Positions 10,896 to 22,801 of a stretch of 64,000 nucleotides of DNA are shown in pieces. Below the pieces are notes generated by a model. That model was not told the origin of the DNA. It worked only from the letters and a program-made list of their open reading frames with translations, and did no database searches. Where the stretch lies: assembly GCA_034190875.2 (NCBI GenBank), contig CM067344.1:70425809-70489808 (forward strand). The letters are read 5' to 3'. The DNA is from Urechis unicinctus. Taxonomy: Eukaryota > Annelida > Polychaeta > Xenopneusta > Urechidae. Positions within the stretch are counted from its first letter, which is position 1. Each line of letters begins with the position of its first letter. The translations under genes were made by a program, and so were the position numbers.

Positions 10896-11750
10896 TATTT
10901 TTTTTTTAATCTGAATAACATATAATTTATTATGATAGTCGGTTTGCTCTTTGGAACTTAGTCGATGCAATTTGAACCTGGAAGATTGCCCCAATGGTGG
11001 CATCTGTCCACGTTATGACAACAAGTCACATTATGACATTATGACGTTTTTATATATGGCATTATGATTGCATATACTGCGCTCAATCCAATATCAGAAA
11101 CTAGCGTGTAAATCATTGTGTGTGTGTGTGTATGTTTGTATGTGTGTATGCACGTGTTTTTTATTTGCAGTTCTCAACACAGCAACTGCTCAGTTAAGCT
11201 AACCAATGTAGCCCAGCGACCTAGCATAGGCGGTTTTTATCTAAATATGAATGGTTCGGTAGAGTTCAACCCGAGATGCATTGGTGTGTGAATCAATGCA
11301 CTTAGCTGAGATAATCTGAGCAATGTGCGCTCCAATAACACTTACGAATATATTTAACACCATTATTCAAAATATATATAGGACAAACATTGCGCCTTGA
11401 CGAAAGCGGACGACTGATACTATTTATATCTTCAATTACAATTCCAAGACCTTGCCAAACTGTCAGCCATACTTTTACTTAACTTGTTGCCATGTCGCCA
11501 TGAAATAGGTAAATCTCGCCTTCACGTGGTGTTAATCAACGAGACCCATAATCAGTCACGTGCGCTGCTTCACTTGTACTCTGTAAGAGAAAGTTGTTTA
11601 CCAGCCTTGGTTTTCGGAGACGCCTGGTTTTTCATCATTACCAATTTACTTCAATTGAATGTCGGAGGTGATCGGAGATCTAAGGGGTGGTGGGCGGGGC
11701 ATTGACGACGGTGAGGATTGGTTGTGAGTGGATATCAGTAGCAGCAGCAC
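10896..11750. other. no recognised gene
   Basis: Intergenic sequence after castor. Contains a short GT microsatellite at about 11118-11134 and repeated CATTATGAC words near 11020-11070. No coding signal seen. Confidence 0.5.
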
Positions 11751-11970
11751 GTACCTCGTCAAGAAGCGTTTTGTTATGCAAATTAGGTCCCGTATTCCGC
11801 TGACGTAGGTAGCTTTCGAAGCATGTTTTTTTCAACGCTAAGATGGCATTTTTTTCCGCTGACGTAGGTACCCCGTATGGATTTCGGGTAGCGATGTTTT
11901 CGGGTGATTTTTCCGCTGAAGGATTTTACAATCTCCTCAGATATTACACAATCATTTTGCTGACCAAAGC
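11751..11970 (-). repeat. dispersed repeat C, inverted copy
   Basis: Read on the - strand it matches 16735-16890 from CAAAATGATTGTGTAATATC through CAGCGGAAAAATCACC and GGTACCTACGTCAGCGG to CTTGACGAGGTAC. It is roughly 75-80 percent identical, with one ~60-bp insertion that repeats CTACCTACGTCAGCGGA. One end abuts an (ATC)n microsatellite. No terminal inverted repeats were recognised. Confidence 0.8.
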
Positions 11971-11974
11971 ATCG

Positions 11975-12041
<67 letters not shown>

Positions 12042-12043
12042 AT
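11971..12043. repeat. (ATC)n microsatellite
   Basis: About 24 uninterrupted trinucleotide units directly adjoining the inner end of repeat C. The poly-Ser open frame through it is an artefact. Confidence 0.95.
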
Positions 12044-13567
12044 CATCAGGTACCCTGCCACCTAGGATTTTGAATGTTATTTTGATGAAGAAAATCTACC
12101 CGTCTATTCACACTAAAAACCCGTGTTATTATCAGTGAGTGTATTCAGCAATGTACCAGATTATACAGAACCAAAATGCTTTCTAACCGAAAGAAACGCA
12201 CAAATAGCAGGAGAACTGTGTTCTTCATCTAAGTATTACGCAGTTTCAACTTTTGGCGGGGTATATAATATTACACTTATACCTGACCAGCCCGCACACA
12301 TCGCTTTTACTCCTCGCAATTTACAGTGACGCGTGCAATTGTTTTTCAAATTTGTTAACATTTACCCATTAACTGATAGATGAATAACTTTGTATTATCA
12401 ACAACTGAATTAATCATTCATGTAACATTTTTTGGGGCAATTATTTTATCATAACTTACAATATGTGTCTTAGTCATAATTTACCCCTGGATAATCTTTC
12501 ATACCACATTTAGGCATAATTATATTTTAATTGTTTTTGCCTATCATAATATAATTCTATCTCTCATATCCTGCACTAATCGACATTGGGTTTACGAACG
12601 GACAGACGGTCTGACGAAACGGACGTACAGACAGACGCCATAGTGAAGGTATATCATAAGTTTTGCTGAATAGCACAGCTAAAATCATTCCATTAATATT
12701 TTTTTTCCGCCAGGTAAACATTGTACAAGAGATTTTTATATCTAATAACGGTGAGCTTTAAGGTCATGCAGGACTGATATTAAGTTTACAAGGAGCCATG
12801 ACACAAGAGCCCATGTGTACTTTGGGGGTGATAGCTTGCTTAATAAGAAAACGTGTCACTAAAAAATTTACTAACAGACACGGAGCAGAGATTTAAATGC
12901 AGTTCGCAACATAGCCAAGTACAATGCACAAACATACCCACTTTTCAGAGATTTGCGACTGAAAAATACACGACAACTTCTTTGATCACATATTTGACAA
13001 ACAAACATCCCTATGATACCTGCAGATCACACTTGATGTATATTTGTAATATAAACCTACATCAAAAATTGTATCCACTACTCTCTTCCAAAAATGCAAA
13101 AACGCAGGTACAATCAACAACTGCTATATTAGTCAGGCAACTTCACAAATGCCACAATAACAATAGTACAAAATAGCATTACCTACACCCGTCAGAAATC
13201 AAATCAATAAATTTTATTTTGTGGATTTTTATACATTTAAATATTCAAATTGAAACGATTATTGGAAACAAAATATTATTTTGCTTCATATTTTTGTATT
13301 CTTGTAAATATATAGATCTGTCATTCTATCTGAGCATTCGTTGCTGTCTTTTTTATGTAGCTTAAGGATTGTATATTGTTTACAGCATCTCAATAATGTC
13401 CCTTTGGAGGTGGAGGAGACATTCACAGCAGGGTTATAGATGAGCATGTGAAGAAAAATATTAAGTGACATATGCTTCTTACCAATCTTTTATGACCTGG
13501 CGACATTAGTCAAATAATTATTGGTTTTAGTCGACCAAAAAATGACGCCAATGCTGTTTGTTCAGTG
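12044..13567. other. no recognised gene; one unassigned 107-codon frame
   Basis: Mostly AT-rich intergenic DNA. A + strand open frame at 12853-13176 (107 codons, Lys/Asn/Thr-rich) has no domain I recognise and no strong splice context, so I do not call it a gene. Confidence 0.4.
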
Positions 13568-13681
13568 CAGGGTCTTAGCCAGGATATGAAAACTGCCCGT
13601 CCATCTCCACCTCAACCCCGCCCATCACGTTATGACTAACTGATCATCATAACGTAGTTTGTTGGCCTTCGCCCGAAAGCT

Positions 13682-13714
<33 letters not shown>

Positions 13715-14273
13715 GGGAGGGAGGGAGGAAGGGGGCGGGGGTTAGATGTGGGGGGCGATGTGTGTGTGCGTGCATTATGTGAAATATCAGACCGTTGTTC
13801 AAAAGAAATTTAATTACAAATTAATGACATATCCTGCTAGGCAGACATTTCAGAATTATGCTCCAATCGACCGTGCAAAATGTACGCTAGCCTTCTAGTT
13901 GTCATTATTCCTACAATCCTCGAACATATCGCGTATCATTTTAGAGAAGGTATACGATCGACATGGACTGGGACCTTGTTTTGCGAGGAGGCGAAGCTGG
14001 TCGTAACTCCATTCACCATCGTTAAAGTATTATGGCGTTGATTAAACCACATGCGTCATAAGAAGCGTTATCAAACAAAACAGTATTTATTTTGATCGTA
14101 GATGAGCGGCCAGTGTGCTGCGTCGCTGTTTGTCTTTAAATGAGTTGTTTAAACTGGCTTGGTTAATTCCTTGCATCCGGTCTGGGACGGGTGGACGGGC
14201 TATAGGGTGAAATTCCAAATTTACGACTTACCCGTCCAATGGACGGGTGGACGAGTCTCTGGCTAAGACCCTG
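13568..14273. mobile_element. hAT-like non-autonomous DNA transposon
   Basis: Terminal inverted repeats CAGGGTCTTAGCCAG (15 bp; 14 or 15 match) at both ends. Flanks are GTTCAGTG on the left (13560-13567) and GTTCAGGG on the right (14274-14281), an 8-bp target duplication with one mismatch. CAGGG ends and 8-bp duplications are hallmarks of the hAT superfamily. Several CCCGTCCA words lie just inside both ends, as expected for subterminal transposase sites. There is no transposase frame. The 706-bp interior includes a >30-base G run at about 13682-13713. Confidence 0.85.
13682..13735. repeat. long G homopolymer and G-rich tail
   Basis: An uninterrupted run of more than 30 G followed by GGGAGGGAGG and more G-rich sequence, inside the hAT-like element. 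It could fold as a G-quadruplex, and its exact length is likely to be unreliable in any assembly. Confidence 0.9.
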
Positions 14274-14469
14274 GTTCAGGGTGATGCCTTTGTTGAAATT
14301 CTTCAAATGTGCCTTGTATAAAAAATCGTCAAAATCTTACCGTGAAAAAAACCCCAAGTACTCACTTCTTGTGGAAATGATATTAAAAAACAATACCGTA
14401 AACATCTAGTCCAATCAACGATTTCTGATATTTTCAAGGCCTTTGTTTAGATCGATTTTGGGTTTTTCC

Positions 14470-15500
14470 TAGTCTGCGTCCCTGTCTCCAGGGGTTCCGC
14501 TACGCTTCTCGCCCTAGAGTCTACGACAAGACAAGGTCTAAAACTGATGCATCCGAATATTCATTAGACACGTTCGTTAATCTTCGTGACCAATCAACGC
14601 AAAGGTTGTGACCCGGATTGACCTTAGTTGCGCGCGTCTGGCTCATGAAACTGGCTTGTGATACGCACCCTCGGTTTTATGTGATGTCATGTACATTGTT
14701 GTGGTCTGCGTCCAATGAGAACACACTGAATGTCTTCTGGAATCATGGGGCGTCTCTAAGGTTCAAATTGGCACCACAACAAGCCCTTAAATAGCTTAGC
14801 TGCATTATAGTATGTTTACGTAATACAGTTAGTTAAAGAGACCAGTAGTGTGTCAGCTTCTCTCGCCGACTGTGTGAGTAATGCTGCCGCTCAGCGTGAA
14901 ACAACAAATCGGGGTGTTGTAGAATGCGTGCCCGGCTCATAAAAACCACTCGTCCGGTTGGACAAGTTGACTTGGCAAGTCACTTGTCCTACATGACATA
15001 TCCCTTGTCCCGGGAAAAAGACCGAGCTTTTTCTCGAGCTCTGATTGACTGAGAGTAAGGTGCCATGCGATAACAACGTATAGCAAAATGTTTCCCCGCC
15101 CCAGCAGGCACATTCACAAAACAGCCACAACCCATCAAGCAGCCGAGCGAACAAGTCTTTCATTACCACGCCATGTGACTGTTGCGCGTAATCGAGGGCT
15201 TCCGTTGGATCATTTCCATGTTAAGCAAGAGAATATACTTCAGTTCTGGTGAAAAGAGGTGTAAAACAGAGCGTACCAAAACAAATATGTTTCTTCGGAA
15301 AATGTGACACTGACCAATGAGAGAAAATAACTCAAAAGTACCGAGAGTGACAGAGAGACACGGCTTCTGATTGGAGCATCCCAAATCTGGGATGCCACAT
15401 CAGTTCAAGACGCATCCTAGCCTAGACCGTTGGCGAGACTATTGAATAACATTAACATGTAAACAAGGCCCGCAACCAAGGGGCTAGGGGACCTTGACTA
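14470..15500. mobile_element. 1,031-bp TIR element with 9-bp target duplication
   Basis: Ends read TAGTC...GACTA and are flanked by identical GGTTTTTCC copies (14461-14469 and 15501-15509). Without gaps, the first ~31 bases of each end match at about 18 positions, including TAGTC, GTCCC and GGTT, and similarity resumes further in (TCTCGCC, AACTGATG). No transposase frame is seen. A 9-bp duplication fits Mutator-like elements (MULE) or possibly Merlin; the family stays open. Internal CCAAT/ATTGG words recur on both strands. Confidence 0.65.
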
Positions 15501-15509
15501 GGTTTTTCC

Positions 15510-16272
15510 TTTCTGTTTTGGCAAGTAAGTCTCTGATTAGTTTTCCATTTATGGGCTATGGGTCAATTTCAGACCATACAACAACCATGCCATGCACATC
15601 TCTAAAACTGATACACTGTTCTAGTTTCTTAGCACCAACAATCTGTGGGTAATCGCCGGGCCCTTACCACTTTTCTCCTCTGTTTAGTCGGTGTTGTTTT
15701 CGGTTTTGTAAGCTATGTGCTATCCAAGCAAACCATTCGTTTGTACCTGTTTAAAATCAGGCGCGTGTCGTCGTATAAGAAAGTTGGCTTGCATGGGTTA
15801 AGACAACGCCCACATATAATGCGTTAGCATCATAACTCACAATTTCTTAACACAACTTTGCTTTATTTCCGTTTTGTTCTCGTCTTATGTAAGTTTTTCC
15901 CTTTTCGTGGTAATGATGAAAGATGAATGAGGGTCCGCCCACTATTCCATTTGTTATTAACCAATATATGTCGTTGTTTTGTTCGTCTGGTAAGGTACAA
16001 TAAGTCTTGAAACAAATATCGCATGGTTAATCCGGGTACTGATATTCCATTCTTCAACATATCTATACCTCTCTCACTGTAAAAACGGCTCTTTTTCCTA
16101 TTGCCTCCGGAAAAGGTTTGACATCTAAATTGTAGTAAGTTTTTAAAAGTGTGCATATGACCCGCTTTGCACGCTTCTTGACATTCAGTATATTGGTCAG
16201 TTGTTTATATACACAACACCCCTAATATGTTTACGGTCGCTGACATGAGGTATTACTTAACTGAAGATGAAT
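15510..16272. other. no recognised gene
   Basis: AT-rich intergenic sequence. A 97-codon Lys/Arg-rich frame on the - strand (15863-16156) has no recognisable domain. Confidence 0.4.
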
Positions 16273-16361
16273 GTCAAATGAATAGAAGGGCTCCTTTGTC
16301 GCTTTTTCTCGCAAAGGTTACCAAAGTGATTATGTAATATCTGAGGAGATTGGGAAATCAG
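16273..16361 (+). repeat. dispersed repeat C, partial copy
   Basis: Matches the first ~90 bp of the copy at 16690: CAAATGAATAGAA-GGCTC, then TCTCGCAAAG, GTGATTATGTAATATCTGAGG and AGATTG-GAAATC. The match stops before the GTAGGTAC part of the repeat. Confidence 0.75.
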
Positions 16362-16689
16362 AATTGACAATGAGATGCGCTTGAGTAATCTTTATCGCCT
16401 TGTGGACGCAGCTCACCATGACTCATTTATCAAATCGTTTGACACGAGCCGTTACCTAATGACGATAGAAGCACATTGTGAATTCCACAATCAGTAAATT
16501 ACATTATCCAACTGTATAATTATACCACAGTTTCGCCAAGTGAGATAAATAACACCTCAATCCTTGGGATAGTGGAAGTCAATAGCCGCTAACAAACCCC
16601 TTTCAAAGAGCCCCCCTAAAATCACAATAAAAATCATTATAACACCCTCAACACATTGTAGACACCAGACTCCAAACTGAAAATTCGTG

Positions 16690-16890
16690 TGCCAAATGAA
16701 TAGAAAGGCTCTTTTGTTGCGTTTTCACGCAAAGCTCGGCGAAATGATTGTTATTATCTGAGGTGATTGTGAAATCCGTCAGCGGAAAAAAGTCACCCCA
16801 AAAACATCGCCACCCGAAATCTGTATAGGGTACCTACGTCAGCGGAAAAGGGGACATAATATGCATAAACAACGCTGCTTGACTAGGTAC
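16690..16890 (+). repeat. dispersed repeat C, longest copy on + strand
   Basis: Begins GTGCCAAATGAATAG, carries two AGCGGAAAA words and GGTACCTACGTC, and ends TGACTAGGTAC. It matches 11751-11970 in inverted orientation and 16273-16361 directly. Three copies within 5 kb indicate a dispersed element. Its true ends and class are unknown. Confidence 0.8.
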
Positions 16891-18454
16891 TTACTCCCAC
16901 TACTTTCATCCACATTCAATCTCATGAATTCATCACATCAATCTGTCAATGCCGCTGATACGCAGCATTGAGGAATGGTGGTTATTACCCGCGGATAACT
17001 CTCCTTAGGATGACATTAATGTCTGCATCATACGTTTCTGTCGATGGATTATTCAAATGTGATTGAGATAATGCCCTGGCCATTGTTTGCATCGTTTTTG
17101 GACGGTGCACCCCAATAGTGCAGTTTTCAATACTTAAAAACACATGGCAAATTGAATACCCTTCCAAAATTCCAATTAATATGATAAAATATAGTAAAAA
17201 TTCATCAATTTAGCATATTTTGATAAATGCTGCTCGATGATACAGGCAAAATATGATAAAGTATTCATGCGCAAACCATCTCCGCTTGAGTGGTTACAAT
17301 CTCTACAAAACAAATTACCTAACAGGAAATAGATCTGGTCGCCAGACGAAAAACTGTACTAAATAAAAGATTCCTTCTGAAAACTTTATGTGCGTGTTAC
17401 CAAAACAAAAAGAAAATGCGTGTGTATGCTTTTGTTTAAAGGACGCGTGTAAAAAGATATATCTACAAATTCAAAACATCGAATATATTACTGCGCAGCG
17501 CGGGATGACGGCACCGTCCACCAGCACTTTCAGATAAGCAACGTCGTGATATCGTTGGAATGAGCCTCCGTCATTTTCTTCCATGCTTTTTCAGTTCGTT
17601 GTGCTTGTTTAACGTAATGTGTCTCATTTGATTGCAGTTTAATACATTCTTGTGTCGCTAGCTTCGATAACTGTACGAACAATAAATCTATTTAAACGGG
17701 CCTCTCACTGAGAATAATTTGTGTTGTGTACTTCATCTGACGTCAGCTTTCTAAATCGGCGGAAATTAAGATGCCAGTTGATTGGTTCTTGTTGGCAATA
17801 AACAAACGTATTCTTCCAAACGACATCGAAGGAAATACATGTTTGGTTGCAGTAGAAGTTTGGGATCCGCTAGATTGGAATGATATTGGTTTTAGTTTGA
17901 TGTATACGGCTCTTATCCAATAACTGGTTGGTAATGTCCATGTAATAAATTGGAATAACCGAATCCAAAATTGAATTGTCCAATCTGTTTAGAGTCGTAA
18001 AGCGAGCACATAATCGATAGCAGCGGAGGTGCCCACTTGGATATGGTGTTTGGTTGGCGTTGTCGAAATAACAGAAATAGCCTCACCCATTACTATAGCC
18101 TTAATGGTCCTCGGTGATAAGAATAATCTCTTAATCATTTTTACATACATTTAATTCATTTAAGGATGTAAACAGCTGGCACATATGATAATTCACCATT
18201 CGTTACACCCTTGTCACTCTGAACCAGTCCATAAACACGGCGAACTGCATAGTGTGGTTCATATTCCCAATTACTTAAGTACAATTTAATCGCATGCTGC
18301 TCATATTTGTAGCAGATGGATGAAAAATGTGGATAAGTAGTCATACCTAGGGGATCCATGTCACACTGACTTGTCAAGTGTTCGACTGCAAAATATGTTA
18401 TAGTGTTATTCACCTCAGTCATTGCACTTCGCATCTGGATCGTAAAAAAGGAAT
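16891..18454. other. no recognised gene
   Basis: No supported exon or transposon end. Short frames lack domains. Confidence 0.4.
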
Positions 18455-19700
18455 AATAGGTCCCGTGAATGAGGGATATTTACCAGCTCCCGAGAACGAG
18501 GAAAGGTAAGCAGCTCCTGTGAATGAGGAAATGTTACCAGCTCCTGTGAATGAGGGATAGTTACCAGCTCCTGAGAATGAGGAAAGGTTACCAGCTCGTG
18601 AGAATGAGGAAAGGTTACCAGCTCCTGAGAATGAGGGATTGTTACCAGCTCCTGAGAATGAGGAAAGGTTACCAGCTCGTGAGAATGAGGAAAGGTTACC
18701 AGCTCGTGAGAATGAGGAAAGGTTCCCAGCTCGTGAGAATGAGGAAAGGTTACCAGCTCGTGAGAATGAGGAAAGGTTCCCAGCTCGTGAGAATGAGGGA
18801 TAGTTACCAGATCGGGAGAATGAGGAAAGGTTATCAGCTCCTGAGAATGAGGAAAGGTTATCAGCTCCTGCGAATGAGGGAATGTTACCAGCTCTTGAGA
18901 ATGAGGAAAGGTTACCAGCTCCTGTGAATGAGGAAATGTTACCAGCTCCTGTGAATGAGGGATAGTTACCAGCTCCTGAGAATGAGGAAAGGTTACCAGC
19001 TCGTGAGAATGAGGAAAGGTTACCAGCTCCTGAGAATGAGAATGAGGGAATGAGGAAAGGTTACCAGCTCGTGAGAATGAGAATGAGGAAAGGTTACCAG
19101 CTCCTGAGAATGAGAGGAAAAGGTTATCAGCTCCTGCGAATGAGGGAATGTTACCAGCTCTTGAGAATGAGGAAAGGTTACCAGCTCCTGAGAATGAGGA
19201 AAGGTTACTAGCTCCTGAGAATGAGGGATAGTTACCAGCTCCTGAGAATGAGGAAAGATTACCAGCTCCTGAGAATGAGGAAAGGTTACTAGCTCCTGAG
19301 AATGAGGGATAGTTACCAGCTCCTGAGAATGAGGAAAGATTACCAGCTCCTGAGAATGAGGGATTGTTACCAGCTCCTGAGAATGAGGGATAGTTACCAG
19401 CTCGTGAGAATGAGGAAAGGTTACCAGCTCGTGAGAATGAGGAAAGGTTACCAGCTCCTGAGAATGAGGAAAGGTTACCAGCTCCTGAGAATGAGGAAAG
19501 GTTATCAGCTCCTGAGAATGAGGAAAGGTTACCAGCTCCTGTGAATGAGGAAAGGTTACCAGCTCGTGAGAATGAGGAAAGGTTACCAGCTCGTGAGAAT
19601 GAGGAAAGATTACCAGCTCCTGTGAATGAGGGATAGCTACCAGCTCCTGAGAATGAGGAATGGTTACCATCTCCTGAGAATTAGGAATGGTAAGCAGCCC
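18455..19700. repeat. 27-bp minisatellite, about 45 copies
   Basis: Tandem units of the form GAATGAGGAAAGGTTACCAG plus CTCCTGA, mostly 27 bp, varying at a few fixed positions (GGATAG or GGAAAGG; CTCGTG or CTCCTG). Because 27 is a multiple of three, frames stay open in both directions (MRKGYQLLR-type units on +, a 216-codon TFPHSQELV-type frame on -). A few out-of-phase units (about 19030-19110) break the pattern. I regard the frames as by-products. Decayed copies recur at 56.77-57.0 kb. Confidence 0.95.
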
Positions 19701-20187
19701 ATGTGATTGAGGAATGGTTTTGAAAGCTAAAAGTTATGCTCATTCCTCGTTGTATTCGTTTGTGCATTATAAGAATCAGCAGCTTAATTTATAATCATAT
19801 AGCTTACTAAATAAAATTCCTCTGATGATATTCGTCATAAATTCTTCATAAATGAGCCGGTTGTGCTTGCCCCGAATAAAAAATGCCGTCGTAAAACTGC
19901 ATCCTAACTAGCCAGGTGGGTCTTATATAATATTATGTGTAACGATTTGGCGTAAATGCCTTGTAAGGTCAAATCTACAAACCATCAATGCATTGATCAA
20001 GGAGCATTACCATCAGGGCATCTTCTGTGCACTGTGTACGTGATTTCATTGCACATACAAATATCGGCCTGACCATTTTTGTTCTTCTTCAAGAAATTTC
20101 GTTTTCGAATTGAAACTGTGAGCCTGGCTATGTTTATGGTTTGTGAAATAGCTGTATATCGAAACAGGTGGAATTTGCAAAATATTA
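19701..20187. other. no recognised gene
   Basis: Unique-looking AT-rich sequence between the minisatellite and repeat A; nothing recognised. Confidence 0.4.
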
Positions 20188-20312
20188 AATAGCGTCTGCG
20201 CAGTCAATCGACTTGGTCGTAAGTCATCTATGTATTTTTCTAAATCAAGTTACAAGGCAGTTGATAGTGCGCCGATATCGATAAATCATACATCATTTGC
20301 TGATTCCTATAC
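20188..20312 (+). repeat. dispersed repeat A, copy 1
   Basis: About 70 percent identical by eye to 57541-57665. Shared words include AATAGCG, GCAGTC, GCGCCGATATCGAT and ATCATTTG, followed by ATTCCTA. Both copies also lie downstream of stretches of the 27-bp minisatellite. No terminal repeats were seen, so its class is unknown. Confidence 0.65.
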
Positions 20313-20401
20313 CATAAAATCAACGAAGGTGCCTGTTTTAAGTCAAGAGGATTTATTGATCGTGTTTGTCGACGTTGAGTACAAGATATTTGAAAGTGTT
20401 C

Positions 20402-20560
20402 AGCTCCACAGGGAATGAACAATACCACCCCAATACTGACTGCCATCGACCAGACTCCAAGTTATCCTAACAAGCAATTCTAATGCCTGCGAAGGCCCTT
20501 CACCTGTCTTGACAGCAACAAAGTAGCGGCTTTAAGATGAACAATATGAAGGTTCAGAAG
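20402..20560 (+). pseudogene. decayed fragment of castor last exon (finger 11 region)
   Basis: Aligns with the castor last exon at about 9688-9893. Shared blocks are AGCTCCACAGG, GAACAATACC, TGACTGCCA-CGACCAGACT, TGCCTGCGA, AGCAACAAAGTAGC-GCT, and AAGATG-ACAATAT-AAGG. About four of five aligned bases match. Several small deletions and at least one ~25-bp gap destroy the frame, and the HxHC core is lost. It lies 10 kb downstream of, and in the same orientation as, its parent. The source is within one exon, so retrocopy and DNA duplication cannot be told apart. Confidence 0.85.
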
Positions 20561-20572
20561 TACACATACATG

Positions 20573-20676
20573 TATCTATATACATAGATCTATTAATTTA
20601 TTTTTATATACCTATAATAATATATCTATAGATCTATACATTAATATGTATATACATATATACATGTGTATATATA

Positions 20677-20718
<42 letters not shown>

Positions 20719-20872
20719 TATATATATATATATAGAATAAGAAATATATAAACATAAATATATTATATATATATAATTGTATATATATATTGATATAATT
20801 ATATATATAATACATATATATATATATATATAGAGAGATATATATATATATATATCTCTATATATATATATA

Positions 20873-20954
<82 letters not shown>

Positions 20955-20965
20955 AGGTGTATATA
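20573..20965. repeat. AT dinucleotide-rich array
   Basis: Long TA runs with interspersed AGAGAG/CTCTCT and CATATA words, for example the near-palindrome TATAGAGAGATATAT...ATATCTCTATA around 20828-20870. It could extrude cruciforms. Open frames with Tyr/Ile repeats are artefacts. Confidence 0.95.
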
Positions 20966-21952
20966 AATATATATAGCGGCTGTATTTAACTACGCCTACA
21001 ATTCCGGAACATGCGGTGTTAGCATTACATATACAAGTGTGTTTGTTGTAATAGAATAACGCATGCAACTTCATTGCTACTTCGCGATTTCTCAAAACCT
21101 GGTTAATTATCAGCTACGTGCGCTGGGTTTTGGTCCTCTTATGGAGTGTGGTTTATCAGTCTGGGTTCTTGGAGCCTTCTTTACTTGCACCATTTCTTAT
21201 TCATTTCAATATGATGTGAGCACATCGCAGTTACTTCTCTTAGCTTCTCGAAGCATGCATTATTTATAACCGGATGAAAAGGAATTGCATGTTGCTCAGA
21301 AGAACAGGCGATTCTGTAGACAGAATATGACCAAGTCGAGACCAACAATAAAGGGTAAGTTGCTATGGCGAACAACCACGTACTGGTATGTTCTGAAGTC
21401 TGGGGGCGATCCATTGATGGCTAATGATAGGCTCATATACTAGAAAGTAAGCTTAGAAGCCGTGTATAGCGGTAACGCCAACCAAAGCATGGCTGGCCTG
21501 CCCTAAAAGCAACGTAAATCAGCCGGCTTATTTTAGATAACCAATGTTTCCATTTCGGGCACGCTTGGGTTCAATCTCGTAATATACTTTTCAGCTGATG
21601 CAGTAATGTCGTTTTATTGCCTTTCACAGCTAGCATAAAACGCCTCTACAAATTGTATCGGAAACCACAAAAGCACAAAATGCTCCCACCAGGATCTATG
21701 GCCGGCTAGTGCGGCTTTTTCCCGAAGGCAATTCATAAGGTATTAAATTGGCAACACGAAAGAATATAGTGCTCTCAAACATGCTGCTCAGAGGAAGAGA
21801 ATTGTGGTGGCTCTTTGTCAATTATTAAGTGACATCAATAACACTATTCATGAGGGCCACGTGGTTGGAACTATTTGATGCTGCACTGCATTCTATGGAG
21901 CTGAGTGAAAGCGTTGCGCTTCTGTTATTTGTGTATAAATCGACCTCAGACT
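20966..21952. other. no recognised gene
   Basis: No supported exon, RNA gene or transposon ends seen. Confidence 0.4.
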
Positions 21953-22004
21953 GATATATATATTAATATATATATATTTGCATTTATATATATATATATA
22001 TATA

Positions 22005-22041
<37 letters not shown>

Positions 22042-22208
22042 GTATATATATATATATATATACATATGTACATATATATATATGTATATATATAAACATA
22101 TAAATATAAACATATACCTTTACATATGTATATATATTCATATTTATATAAAATATATATATATAGAAATACGTATTTATATATATATACATATATATAT
22201 GTATATTC

Positions 22209-22268
<60 letters not shown>

Positions 22269-22301
22269 TGATATATAAATATGTATATATAGAGGGATAT
22301 C

Positions 22302-22344
<43 letters not shown>

Positions 22345-22463
22345 TGATATACAAAGATGTATATATATGTATATATGTATATATATATATATATCTACAT
22401 CTTTATATCTATCTATATATCTCTATATATATCTATATATATATATATATATATATATATCTA

Positions 22464-22508
<45 letters not shown>

Positions 22509-22510
22509 CA
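21953..22510. repeat. TA-rich microsatellite array
   Basis: About 550 bp of (TA)n with periodic GCATATA, GTATATA and CTATATCT interruptions. Tyr/Ile-rich frames on both strands are artefacts of the repeat. Confidence 0.95.
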
Positions 22511-22801
22511 ATTTATTATCGACCAGAAAAGAGCACTATGCTCGTATAGGTGTCACACAATGGCACATTGTGGCACGGATGACCAGTGCAATATATAAAT
22601 CAGTGTATTTTTGCATTTTTCGGCAATTTGGGGCAATTTTAGTTTGCTTTCATTTTTGTATAGTTGCTTAAATGACTGGTTTACAATCCTTTTGTGTTTT
22701 TGGGAACACCAAGTCTTCAATGATAACTCAATAAATGCGTAGTAAAACAGCCTCCAAACTTAGTTTGCAAAAATATTCAAATGAACAAAGATCTAGACCC
22801 A

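Noticed and set aside
21905-22671. Several 100-214-codon Tyr/Ile frames
   Set aside because: They are translations of TA microsatellites, open in every frame for compositional reasons.
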